A stretch of 64,000 nt of DNA from the NCBI RefSeq assembly GCF_001905005.1, contig NZ_LWKZ01000024.1, positions 775,299 to 839,298 on the forward strand, written 5' to 3'. The notes under the pieces are model-generated. The model was not told the DNA's origin. It worked only from the letters and a program-made list of their open reading frames with translations, and ran no database searches. Every line of letters starts with the position of its first letter. Position 1 is the first letter of the stretch. The DNA comes from Streptomyces sp. CB02923. Lineage in GTDB: Bacteria; Actinomycetota; Actinomycetes; Streptomycetales; Streptomycetaceae. A program made the translations under genes and the position numbers. Positions 40,014 to 47,435 of this stretch are shown one piece after another.

Positions 40014-41798
40014 ATGACGCACCCCGCCGCCGACCCGCCGTCACCACCGCCACCGGAGGCGGTGGGCCCGCTGATGCGCAGCCTGTCCGTGCTGCGCGCG
40101 CTCTCCGCGGGCGGCGGACGGCAGGCGGTCGTCGACCTCGTCCGCGCAACCGGCCTGGCGCGCTCCACCGTCGACCGCGTACTGAGCACGCTCGCCCGCC
40201 TCGGCCACGTACGCGTCGAAGGCCGGGACGCGGTGCTCGCGCCCGGCCTGCTGGAACTCGGCAACGCCTACCTGGCCGCCTCCGAGCTGCCCGACCGGCT
40301 CGCCCCGGCCGCCGAGCGGCTCGCCGACGCGCTCGACGAGTCGGTCTCGCTCGCCGTGCCGGACGGCGACGGGGTGCGCTTCGTCCACCAGGCGACGCGG
40401 CGGCGCGCGATGTCGCTCGCGTTCCGCATCGGCGACCTGCTGCCCGCCGAACGGGGCGCGGTCGGCGCGCTGTTCGCCGGTGACTGGGACGAGGACGCCT
40501 GGCGGCGCTGGCGGCAGCGGCGTGCGGCGGACCCCACGGACGCCGGGTTCCCGGCCGTACCGCCGCGCCGGTACGAGAGCGGCGGTACCGGACCGGCGGA
40601 CGCCGCCGCAGACGCCGCCGCGGACATCGCCGCGGACTTCACCTCCCGGGTCGAAGCGGCCCGGACCGACGGCTGGTCACTGGACGACCAGCTGCTCGAA
40701 CCGGGCCTGGTCGCCATCGCCATGCCCGTCCGCGATGCCCGGGGCCGCCCGGTGTGCGCGGTGAGCGTCGTCAGCCACACCAGCCGCCTCGCCGCCCGCG
40801 ACCTCCCGGCCGCCGTGCTCCCCCGGCTGCGCGACACCATCGCCGAGATGGAACGGGCCCTCGCCGACCCGGCACCCCTCGCCTGCGCCACCCCGTCGGG
40901 ACCGCCCGGACCCCCCGGACCGCCTGGGCCTTCCGGACCGCCCGGACCGCCTGGGCCTTCCGGCCTGTCCGCCACCCGGCACGCCTCCTGGATGCGCGCC
41001 TCGAAACAGGAACTGGGCCCGGAATTCGTCGAATCCCTGGCCCGTGGTCTGCTCACCCTCACCGCGTTCGGCGCCGGCCGGGCCGCGCTCCCCCTGACCG
41101 CCGTGGCGGAGGCCACCGGCCTGGCCCGCGCCACCGCGCGCCGCGCCCTGCTCACCCTCGAACACCTCGGCTACCTCGCCTCGGACGGCCGGCTCTTCCG
41201 CCCCACACCGAAGGTGCTGGAGCTGGGCTTCGCCCCGCTCTCGGGCCTGACGCTGCCGGACATCGCCCAGCCGCACCTGGCCACGCTGGTGGAGCAGGTG
41301 CACGACTCCGCGTCGATGGCGGTGCTGTCCGGTACGGACATCCAGTACGCGGCCCGGGTCCCCACCGTACGGATCATGAGCGTCAACATCACCGTGGGCA
41401 CCCGCTTCCCCGCGTACCCGACCTCCATGGGCCGGGTCCTGCTCGCGGACCTGCCACCGGCGGAACGCGCCGCCCACCTGGCCCGCGCCGGCCTCACCCC
41501 GCTCACCCGCCACACCATCACCTCCCCCGAACGCCTCGCCGCCGTCCTGGAAGAAGCACGCGAGGACGGGTACGCCCTGGTGGACGAGGAACTGGAGGAG
41601 GGCCTGCGGTCGATCGCCGTACCCGTACGCGACCGGCACGGCCGCGTCGTGGCCGCCGTCAACGTCTCCACCCACGCGGGCCGCCGCTCACCCGCCGAGG
41701 ACCGCGACGCCCTCCTGCCGCCCCTGCGCACGGCCGCCGCCCGCATCGAGGCGGACCTGCACACGGCGGGGCGGTACGTACGGATCGCGCTCACCTGA
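40014..41798 (+). CDS. Tandem-duplicated IclR family regulator (likely pca operon regulator)
   Basis: Protein of 594 residues, about twice normal IclR length, containing two complete IclR units. Unit one (about residues 15-285) has an HTH with VDLVRATGLARSTVDRVLST and an effector domain ending near VSVVSHTSRLAARD. A collagen-like linker of GPP/GPS triplets (about 305-325) joins unit two (about 345-590), with HTH LTAVAEATGLARATARRALL and an effector domain containing RIMSVNITVGTRFPAYPTSM, typical of PcaR/PobR-type IclR proteins. Divergence from pcaI and the shared palindrome suggest it controls the pca operon in response to protocatechuate or 4-hydroxybenzoate. GTGGAG precedes ATG 40014. Confidence 0.9.
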   Translation: MTHPAADPPSPPPPEAVGPLMRSLSVLRALSAGGGRQAVVDLVRATGLARSTVDRVLSTLARLGHVRVEGRDAVLAPGLLELGNAYLAASELPDRLAPAAERLADALDESVSLAVPDGDGVRFVHQATRRRAMSLAFRIGDLLPAERGAVGALFAGDWDEDAWRRWRQRRAADPTDAGFPAVPPRRYESGGTGPADAAADAAADIAADFTSRVEAARTDGWSLDDQLLEPGLVAIAMPVRDARGRPVCAVSVVSHTSRLAARDLPAAVLPRLRDTIAEMERALADPAPLACATPSGPPGPPGPPGPSGPPGPPGPSGLSATRHASWMRASKQELGPEFVESLARGLLTLTAFGAGRAALPLTAVAEATGLARATARRALLTLEHLGYLASDGRLFRPTPKVLELGFAPLSGLTLPDIAQPHLATLVEQVHDSASMAVLSGTDIQYAARVPTVRIMSVNITVGTRFPAYPTSMGRVLLADLPPAERAAHLARAGLTPLTRHTITSPERLAAVLEEAREDGYALVDEELEEGLRSIAVPVRDRHGRVVAAVNVSTHAGRRSPAEDRDALLPPLRTAAARIEADLHTAGRYVRIALT

Positions 41799-41820
41799 TA
41801 CTCCGGTCGCCATCCGTCCC

Positions 41821-41866
41821 GCACCGCCCCGCTACGCCCCGCAACGCCCCGCTACGCCCCGCACCG
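41821..41866. repeat. 10-bp tandem repeat (GCWACGCCCC)
   Basis: Four and a half units with strict 10-bp period lie directly after the IclR gene, in the short gap before the lectin gene. No gene is present in 41799-41902. Confidence 0.85.
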
Positions 41867-41902
41867 CGACGACCCGGCCGCTCCGTGGTCCTCACCGGGG
41901 CA

Positions 41903-42415
41903 TCAGCTCGGTATGAACCACTTCATGTAGGAGTTCGAGTCGGAGAAGGTGCTCGTGTACGCGTTGCCGTTCAGGTTGGAGTCCAGGGCGCGCCTGTTCT
42001 GGTAATTGATCATCGCGTACACGTCGTCCATCAGGTATCTCTGCTCCCACCACTGCTTGGGGTCGTCCGAGTTGCAGGAGACGGCGCTCACGCGGTCACT
42101 CCCCGGTCCCCCGCCCGCGACGCAGAGGCCAGTCTTGCTGCTCTGCAGCATCACACCGTTGGTCCCGGTGTAGAAATTCCAGCGCTGGTAGGGGTTGTTC
42201 GCGCCGCAGCCGTTGCTGTTCTTGGAGGTGTAAACGGCTCCCTTGACGTCGCCGTCGAGGCAGTATCCGGTCTGCCAGTTCGTGAGGGTCTTGGCCGAAC
42301 TCGCGGCGCGCAAGGACGCTGCGGACGCCGGAGACTGCGCTGCCACGACGGTCATACAGGCCGCGGCGACCAGGGCGCCGATGACGCCGGTCTTCTTCTT
42401 CACCGAAATCTTCAC
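41903..42415 (-). CDS. Secreted ricin-type beta-trefoil lectin-like protein
   Basis: Exported protein of 170 residues. The signal peptide has the basic start MKISVKKK, a hydrophobic core GVIGALVAAACMTVVAAQ and a probable cleavage after ASA near residue 33. The mature part carries ricin-B-like repeats, with QRW in NPYQRWNFY, QWW in DPKQWW and MKW near the end, plus paired Cys (YCLDG, GCGANN, LCVAGG, VSCNS). It would bind carbohydrate outside the cell. GGAG precedes GTG 42415. It lies 58 bp downstream of the protease gene on the same strand, so they probably form one operon. Codon use is less GC-extreme than in neighbours. Confidence 0.85.
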   Translation of the reverse strand: MKISVKKKTGVIGALVAAACMTVVAAQSPASAASLRAASSAKTLTNWQTGYCLDGDVKGAVYTSKNSNGCGANNPYQRWNFYTGTNGVMLQSSKTGLCVAGGGPGSDRVSAVSCNSDDPKQWWEQRYLMDDVYAMINYQNRRALDSNLNGNAYTSTFSDSNSYMKWFIPS

Positions 42416-42473
42416 TGCTCATCTCCACTGGGAGTTTTTGGGTGGGGGGGGGAAAGCCTGGACGCTCATGGCG

Positions 42474-43877
42474 TCAGTTGTGGATTTGCAGGCCGTTGAT
42501 GTGGCTGAGCGCGTCCACCACGTCGGTCATGTAGATGTTCTGGTAACAGTCGGCCGGAGAGTTGTTCGCGGCGGGATTGCTGCATTTCGTGGGCGTGCCG
42601 GTACCGGCGCTGATCAGGCCCCGCGCCACGACGGAGCCGTCCACGTTGTAGGAGAACACCGGGCCGCCGCTGTCCCCCTTCATCGCCGTGGTGCGCTTCT
42701 CCGTCTGCTTCAGGAGGTAGACCTCGACCAGGTCCATGTCCTTGGTCACCCGTACGAAGTGCTTGCCCTCGACGACCTTCAGGCCGCAGATCTCCCCGGA
42801 CAGCGAACCGGACGCGCAGAGGTACTCACCCACGACGGAGTGCCGTGCGTCCTTCACCTCGCGAAGCTGCTGGAGCTGACGGTAGATGGGCTGGCCGGCC
42901 CACACGGTGAAGTTGTGCTGCCCGCCGTGGTGCGTGGCGATCAGCGCGGTGTCGTTCTTCTCCCACCGATGCTCCGTCGTGCCGGCCTTGACGTCGAGGT
43001 CGCCGGCGTACCACTGCTTGCCGACCTCACCGCAGTGCGCGGCAGTCATCAGGTAGTCGGTGTTCGCCTGGGGCGACCAGACCGAGAAGCCCGCGGTGCA
43101 GATCGGGCCGCCCTTATAGGTCCGCCGCAGCAGGCTTCCGCCGGAGGGCAGGGGCACGTCCTGCTCGCGGGACTCCAGCGCGGTCGGCGCCGGGGTGACG
43201 GTTCCGCTCCACGGCACGTCCGGGGTCACGGCACGCAGCGCGGAACGCGCCTGCCCGGCCGTGGCCCGCGGCGCTCCCTGGACCAGGATTCCCGACCCGT
43301 CGGAGCGGGGGCCCGCCGCGTGCACCGTGGCCGGCCGGCCGTCGATGGTCAGCGGCTTCCCGACGAGGGCGCGGGACGCCTCGCGCAGTTCGGCCCGGTT
43401 GTACGGCGCGGCCCGCAGGATCACCCGCACGCCCTTGGCCCGCTGCGGCGCCACCGCGGCCTCGACCCGTCCGGCATCGCCCTTGTGGTAGAGGGTTACG
43501 GAGTTGGTCTCGACGGACAGGGTGATGCCGGAGAACGCCTGAGATCCGTCGAGCGTCTTCTCGATGGCATGGGCCGCCCGGCTCAAGGGTTCCTGTGCGG
43601 TGGCCAGTTCATTCCACGAGCTGAAGCCCGCGGGCGGCTTTCCGGTCGCCGTCTCCGTGGTTCCCGCCGCGGTTTTCGATGCGGAGGGGTTCGATGCGGA
43701 GGGTTTTGATGCGGAGGGTACGGAATCGGCGGAGTGCGCCGACGCCGCCGGGCCGGTACCCAGGGACACGGCGGAGACGACAGCCGCGGTGGCCAGGCCG
43801 GCCCCGGACATCCAGGCTCGGCGTCGGGTCCGTGAGGAGCGGAACCCGGTGGTTCCCGAAGGCGGTGAAGTGGTCAC
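42474..43877 (-). CDS. Secreted trypsin-like (S1 family) serine protease with propeptide
   Basis: Exported protease of about 467 residues. The Arg-rich signal peptide region (SSRTRRRAWMSGAGLATAAV) is followed by a long propeptide (about 45-240) and an S1 catalytic domain: His in LMTAAHCGEV, Asp in EKNDTALIATH, Ser in MKGDSGGPVFS. The pro-region (VTLYHKGDAGRVEAAV) resembles those of streptogrisin-type proteases, which self-cleave on secretion. GTG 43877 is preferred because AAGGA is 6 nt upstream; ATG 43898 is an alternative. The lectin gene follows in the same direction, so both may act on the same extracellular polymer or glycoprotein. Confidence 0.9.
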   Translation of the reverse strand: MTTSPPSGTTGFRSSRTRRRAWMSGAGLATAAVVSAVSLGTGPAASAHSADSVPSASKPSASNPSASKTAAGTTETATGKPPAGFSSWNELATAQEPLSRAAHAIEKTLDGSQAFSGITLSVETNSVTLYHKGDAGRVEAAVAPQRAKGVRVILRAAPYNRAELREASRALVGKPLTIDGRPATVHAAGPRSDGSGILVQGAPRATAGQARSALRAVTPDVPWSGTVTPAPTALESREQDVPLPSGGSLLRRTYKGGPICTAGFSVWSPQANTDYLMTAAHCGEVGKQWYAGDLDVKAGTTEHRWEKNDTALIATHHGGQHNFTVWAGQPIYRQLQQLREVKDARHSVVGEYLCASGSLSGEICGLKVVEGKHFVRVTKDMDLVEVYLLKQTEKRTTAMKGDSGGPVFSYNVDGSVVARGLISAGTGTPTKCSNPAANNSPADCYQNIYMTDVVDALSHINGLQIHN

Positions 43878-43998
43878 AACTGTCCTTAGACGTGGCATCG
43901 TCGGCGTACGCCGGGGGTCGGGAATTCGTGTGTCACGGTCCGGGCGGGCGACCGGCCCACCCGGTACCGAAAGAATTCCACCGGCACGCGATGCTTTT

Positions 43999-44027
43999 CT
44001 AACGAAGACCTAATGCCTCCTCGTTAG
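43999..44027. promoter_or_regulatory. Inverted repeat CTAACGA-N15-TCGTTAG upstream of the protease
   Basis: A perfect 7-bp inverted repeat separated by 15 bp lies 122 bp before the protease start, in an AT-richer patch of the 214-bp intergenic region. It is a candidate operator or promoter element for the protease-lectin operon. No other gene is visible in 43878-44091. Confidence 0.45.
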
Positions 44028-44091
44028 GCCGGACCTGACGCGTCTTCCCGCAGTGGTGTGTGTCCGGGGCCGACGGCGGACCGTGCGCCCC

Positions 44092-44847
44092 TCACGCCCA
44101 AGGCGCCTGTCCGGTCCCCTTCGACCACGCGGCGAGCCGGTCGCCGTCGAAGCAGCGGATGCCGCAGGTACGGGCGTAGTCGGCGGCGGGTCCGGTGAAA
44201 GCGCTCGTGGTGACGACGGCGGCGATCTCGGCCTCGTGCACCGTGTAGCAGGTGCCGCCGAAGCGCTGGACGTCCTGGGAGCCGACCTTGTTCGTCTCGC
44301 TGTACCGCTTGCACTGGATGATGATCCGGCGGCCGTCGGACGCGGTGGCCAGGACGTCCGCGCCCAGGTCCCCCGCGCCGCCGACGACCTGTACGTCCCG
44401 GCAGCCGTCCCGTTCGCAGAGGCGGGCTATCGCCTGCTCGAAGGCGTCCGCGTCCATGGCGAGGAAGTCCTCGATGCTCCACGGGGCGGCCATGGGCGCG
44501 GTGTCGGGCGCGACGGCGGTTTCTTCCGCCGCTGCCGCCAGAGCCACCTCCGCCTCGGCTTCGACCTCCGCCCTCCCCGCCCGTGCCGCGCGCCGCAGTT
44601 CACGCAGGCGCGGCATGCCGCGGGCCGCCACAACGATCAGGGCGAGGAGGAGCGGGAGGGCGACGGCGCCCACGGCGAGGGCCGGGCCCGGGTGCTCCGC
44701 CGCCCACCGGGCGGCCTCGCGGACGGCGAGGAACCCGCCGCACACGAGCACGCCGACCACGGCCAGGACGAAGACCGTCCGCCGCATCGGGTACGTACGG
44801 ACACGAGACCGGAGTGATGTCCCGTCAACTCCCGCGGGTGCGGCCAC
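44092..44847 (-). CDS. Membrane-anchored Mrr-like restriction endonuclease domain protein
   Basis: Protein of 251 residues with two transmembrane helices (about residues 23-44, RRTVFVLAVVGVLVCGGFLA; about 57-78, ALAVGAVALPLLLALIVVAA) and a C-terminal Mrr_cat nuclease fold (about 135-250). The PD-(D/E)xK-type catalytic residues are the Asp in GDLGADVLA and QCK in IIIQCKRYSE; FGGTCYTVHEAEIAAVVTTS is the conserved follow-on. Such proteins may degrade foreign or modified DNA at the membrane. The GTG start 44847 is chosen because AAGGAG is 8 nt upstream; earlier in-frame starts would overlap the small upstream gene. It is probably co-transcribed with that gene. Confidence 0.82.
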   Translation of the reverse strand: MAAPAGVDGTSLRSRVRTYPMRRTVFVLAVVGVLVCGGFLAVREAARWAAEHPGPALAVGAVALPLLLALIVVAARGMPRLRELRRAARAGRAEVEAEAEVALAAAAEETAVAPDTAPMAAPWSIEDFLAMDADAFEQAIARLCERDGCRDVQVVGGAGDLGADVLATASDGRRIIIQCKRYSETNKVGSQDVQRFGGTCYTVHEAEIAAVVTTSAFTGPAADYARTCGIRCFDGDRLAAWSKGTGQAPWA

Positions 44848-44875
44848 AGGCGGTGCTCCTTCACTTCCACGACGG

Positions 44876-45046
44876 TCATGGTTCCTCGTCCGTCTTCTGC
44901 CCCGCGAAAGCCGATCCATGATCACCAAGGCGCCGCACGCGCCGCCGCCGGGCATTCTCCAGATCCCGCGCCACAGCCAGCACGACCGCCACCACGACGA
45001 ACACCACCGCCACCAGCGCGGCCGACGACATCAGCACCGGATGCAC
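44876..45046 (-). CDS. Small membrane protein upstream of the Mrr-like nuclease
   Basis: Predicted 56-residue protein: one hydrophobic helix (SSAALVAVVFVVVAVVLAVA, about residues 7-26) followed by a strongly basic juxtamembrane segment (DLENARRRRVRRLG) and an acidic end (QKTDEEP). GGGAG lies before GTG 45046; ATG 45031 would give 51 residues. It ends 28 bp before the nuclease start and both have membrane helices, so they may form a complex. No family recognised. Confidence 0.55.
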   Translation of the reverse strand: MHPVLMSSAALVAVVFVVVAVVLAVARDLENARRRRVRRLGDHGSAFAGQKTDEEP

Positions 45047-45195
45047 GGATCTCCCAAGGAACAGGCGGCGAAAGGCGGCGGAATCACCAGACCTCGGAAA
45101 GCACCATGCGGCACCGCCTGCCGCCCCGCCCCTCGCCACCGCCACTCCGCGCGCCCGATCACCCGAATTCAGTACATAGGGCCCCGCGCACCGCC

Positions 45196-45881
45196 CTACG
45201 CGGGCACGCGACTCCCTTGCGCCCACAATTCCTCGGCGTGTTCGGCGAACCGGTCGAACATTCCGCCGTCCCCCTGCCTGCGCAAATGCAGCAACGGCGA
45301 ATCATGCCCCACCAGCCGGGCAAGGTGCGGCGTCACGAACGCGTCGTCATCGAAGCGGAATACCGAGAGACCCAGGTGATACACGGCGTCCTCGGCAGCG
45401 CTGAACCGGATTTCCAGACCGTCCGCCGGCCCCGTACGGTCCAGTTGCTCCAGCGTCGTACGGATCCGTGTCGAGACCGTCAGCGTCACCTTTTCCGCGC
45501 GCTCCCGGTCCCGGGTGACGCCCCCTCCGGATCACCGATCAGGAACCGTACCCGGCATCCCGCGCCGGCCTTCCGCCGCAGCGTCTCGGAGAACGCCGGC
45601 ACCTGCGACCACAGGAAGTAATTCGTGTACCCCGCGAAGAACAGTTCCTTGTCCGCGCCCCGGATCAGTTCGCCCCATACATCGGAGGGACAGGCGGAGC
45701 GGTACGGATAGCTGTGCACCAATTCCCGGTCGTACCCGCTCTTGACGCGGTCCTTGACCGACTGCGGCCAGATCATCTCTTCACCCACTCCCAACGCCCG
45801 ACAGGCGTCCTCGCGGTTTCGTGCATGGGGTGTCAGTTCCGCGTCGGCCAGCCGCCTGCGACGCCATCCGGCAGGCCACCA
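45196..45881 (-). pseudogene. Decayed XRE/DUF5919-type regulator (frameshifted, N-terminus lost)
   Basis: Remnant of a Streptomyces XRE regulator with a C-terminal DUF5919 phospholipase-D-like domain. One frame carries ADAELTPHARNREDACRALG, GVGEEMIWPQ and SACPSDVWGELIRGADKELF through RFLIGDPEG. The continuation (DRERAEKVTLTVSTRIRTTL onward to the stop at 45196) is in another frame, joined if one G is restored in the five-G run around 45520-45525. Upstream of ADAEL the helix-turn-helix is not recoverable in any frame. The gene therefore has at least one frameshift and a missing DNA-binding domain. A sequencing error could explain the G run but not the missing N-terminus. Confidence 0.7.
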
Positions 45882-46112
45882 GTGAGCACCCACGCCGTCT
45901 ACCGCTATGTGCCCCATACGATCCGGCACGTACCGGAAGGCGGCGTCTCCTACGAAGCCTTCTGCACAGCCGCCGGGTGCGACGCCGAGTCCGGCCCTCA
46001 GGAGGACCAGGACCCGGCTCAGCAGTGGGCACTGCGCCACAGCGGTCTGACCGGCCACGACCTGTTCCGGCGTGTGGTCTCCGACCATGCGCGGGTGACC
46101 CGGGAGGGGTGA
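45882..46112 (+). CDS. DUF7848 family small protein
   Basis: Protein of 76 residues starting MSTHAVYRYVPHTIRHVPEG. The pattern of one YRYV start, the Cys in YEAFCTAAGCD, a WALRHSGLTGHDLFRR motif and an ending near VTREG matches the small DUF7848 proteins that in Streptomyces sit beside XRE/DUF5919-type or DUF397-type regulators. GTG 45882 is chosen at the start of homology. Its divergent regulator partner is degenerate, so this may be the surviving half of a former regulator pair. Function unknown. Confidence 0.7.
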   Translation: MSTHAVYRYVPHTIRHVPEGGVSYEAFCTAAGCDAESGPQEDQDPAQQWALRHSGLTGHDLFRRVVSDHARVTREG

Positions 46113-46208
46113 CCACCCGCTTCCTGTCCGCTCTGGTTCGTCGTACGGAATGTTCACCCTGCAGGGCGAGGCTCCGCCGGGTGCAGCCCTACGGGGCGAG
46201 CATGCCCC

Positions 46209-47408
46209 TCAGTGCCGCCAGTGCCGCCAGTGCCGCTTCGTGTACGTGTGCAGTCGTGCCCGGACGTCGGCCGGTGGCAGGAAGTGCGCCCAGCGTTCGG
46301 GGTATTCAGCCGGGGGCGGCGCGCCCGGGTCGTCGTCCTCGTCGCCGTCGTCGTCCTCCTCGTCGTCCGGCTGCGAGTCGCCGGTGAGGGCGGCCTCTCC
46401 GGAGGCGGCCGTGGCGCCCAGGCCGACGGCGGCCAGGGCGGCGCGCTGGGCCGCGGCCACCTCGCGGGCACGGCGTACCTTCTCGGCGCGGCCCGCCGCG
46501 GTGGCGACCGAGGGCCACACCCGGTCGAGAGCGGCGTTCATGGCCGCGCCCACCAGGACCGCGAAGGCGGAGACGCCGATCCACAGCAGGACCGCGACCG
46601 GCGCGGCCAGCGAGCCGTAGATCGTCGGGCCTTCGACGGTCTGCGTCAGGTAGACGCGCAGCAGCAGGCTGCCCAGTACCCACATGGCGAGGGCGACGAC
46701 CGCGCCCGGGATGTCCTCGCGCCAGGGCGAGCGCACCGGCACGGACACGTGGTACAGCGTGGTGAGGAAGGCGACCGACAGGATCAGGACGACCGGCCAG
46801 TACAGGATGCGGATGGCGGTCCCGCTCGCCGGCATCCAGCTGACGACGGTGTCCGGACCGACCACCATCAGCGGCAGCGCGACGGCGCCGACCACCAGCG
46901 CGGCCAGGTAGAGCACGAAGGCCAGCAGCCGGGTCCGGACGATGCCGCGCCGCCCGTCCAGGCCGTACATGATCGTGATGGTGTCGACGAAGACGTTGAC
47001 CGCGCGGGAGCCGGACCACAGGGCGATGGCGAAGCCCAGGGAGACGACGTCCGGGCGGCGGCCGGTGAAGATGTCGTCGAGCAGCGGCCGGGCGATCTCG
47101 TTGACGCCCTTGCTGGACAGGAGGGTGTCGGAGGCGCTGAGGATGTTCTCGCGGATGTGGTCGATGGTCTCCTGGCCGATCCAGGGCTCCATGTAGCCGA
47201 GCAGGCCGATGAAGCCGAGGAGCAGGGGCGGCAGCGACAGCAGGCAGAAGAACGCCGCCTCGGCGGCGAGCCCGGTGACGCGGTACTCCATGCACGAGTG
47301 GACGGTGTCCTTCAGCAGCAGCCAGGCGAGGCGCCGTTTGGAGACGTTCCGGTACAGGACCCGGGCCCTGTGCAGACGGCCGGACGGCCGCTGCGCTGCT
47401 TCTTTCAC
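46209..47408 (-). CDS. YihY/virulence factor BrkB family membrane protein
   Basis: Integral membrane protein of 399 residues. Six hydrophobic segments lie between about residues 45 and 300 (LAAEAAFFCLLSLPPLLLGF; the LAFVLYLAALVVGAVALPLMVV region; the YWPVVLILSVAFLTTLY region; the VVALAMWVLGSLLLRVY region; the AVLLWIGVSAFAVLVGAAMN region). The family signature GSLAAPVAVLLWIGVSAFAV is clear. The C-terminus is highly acidic (PDDEEDDDGDEDDDPG) and ends in a His/Trp/Arg repeat. AAGGAGG is 8 nt before GTG 47408. The molecular function is not established. Divergent from the AidB gene, with starts only 27 bp apart. Confidence 0.9.
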   Translation of the reverse strand: MKEAAQRPSGRLHRARVLYRNVSKRRLAWLLLKDTVHSCMEYRVTGLAAEAAFFCLLSLPPLLLGFIGLLGYMEPWIGQETIDHIRENILSASDTLLSSKGVNEIARPLLDDIFTGRRPDVVSLGFAIALWSGSRAVNVFVDTITIMYGLDGRRGIVRTRLLAFVLYLAALVVGAVALPLMVVGPDTVVSWMPASGTAIRILYWPVVLILSVAFLTTLYHVSVPVRSPWREDIPGAVVALAMWVLGSLLLRVYLTQTVEGPTIYGSLAAPVAVLLWIGVSAFAVLVGAAMNAALDRVWPSVATAAGRAEKVRRAREVAAAQRAALAAVGLGATAASGEAALTGDSQPDDEEDDDGDEDDDPGAPPPAEYPERWAHFLPPADVRARLHTYTKRHWRHWRH

Positions 47409-47435
47409 TGGCTGCACCTCCTTACCGTATCTGTC

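Noticed and set aside
45486..46157. The longer open frame as an intact 223-residue protein
   Set aside because: Only its C-terminal two-thirds match DUF5919; the first 90 residues are antisense to the DUF7848 gene and have no HTH. Treated as a pseudogene fragment.
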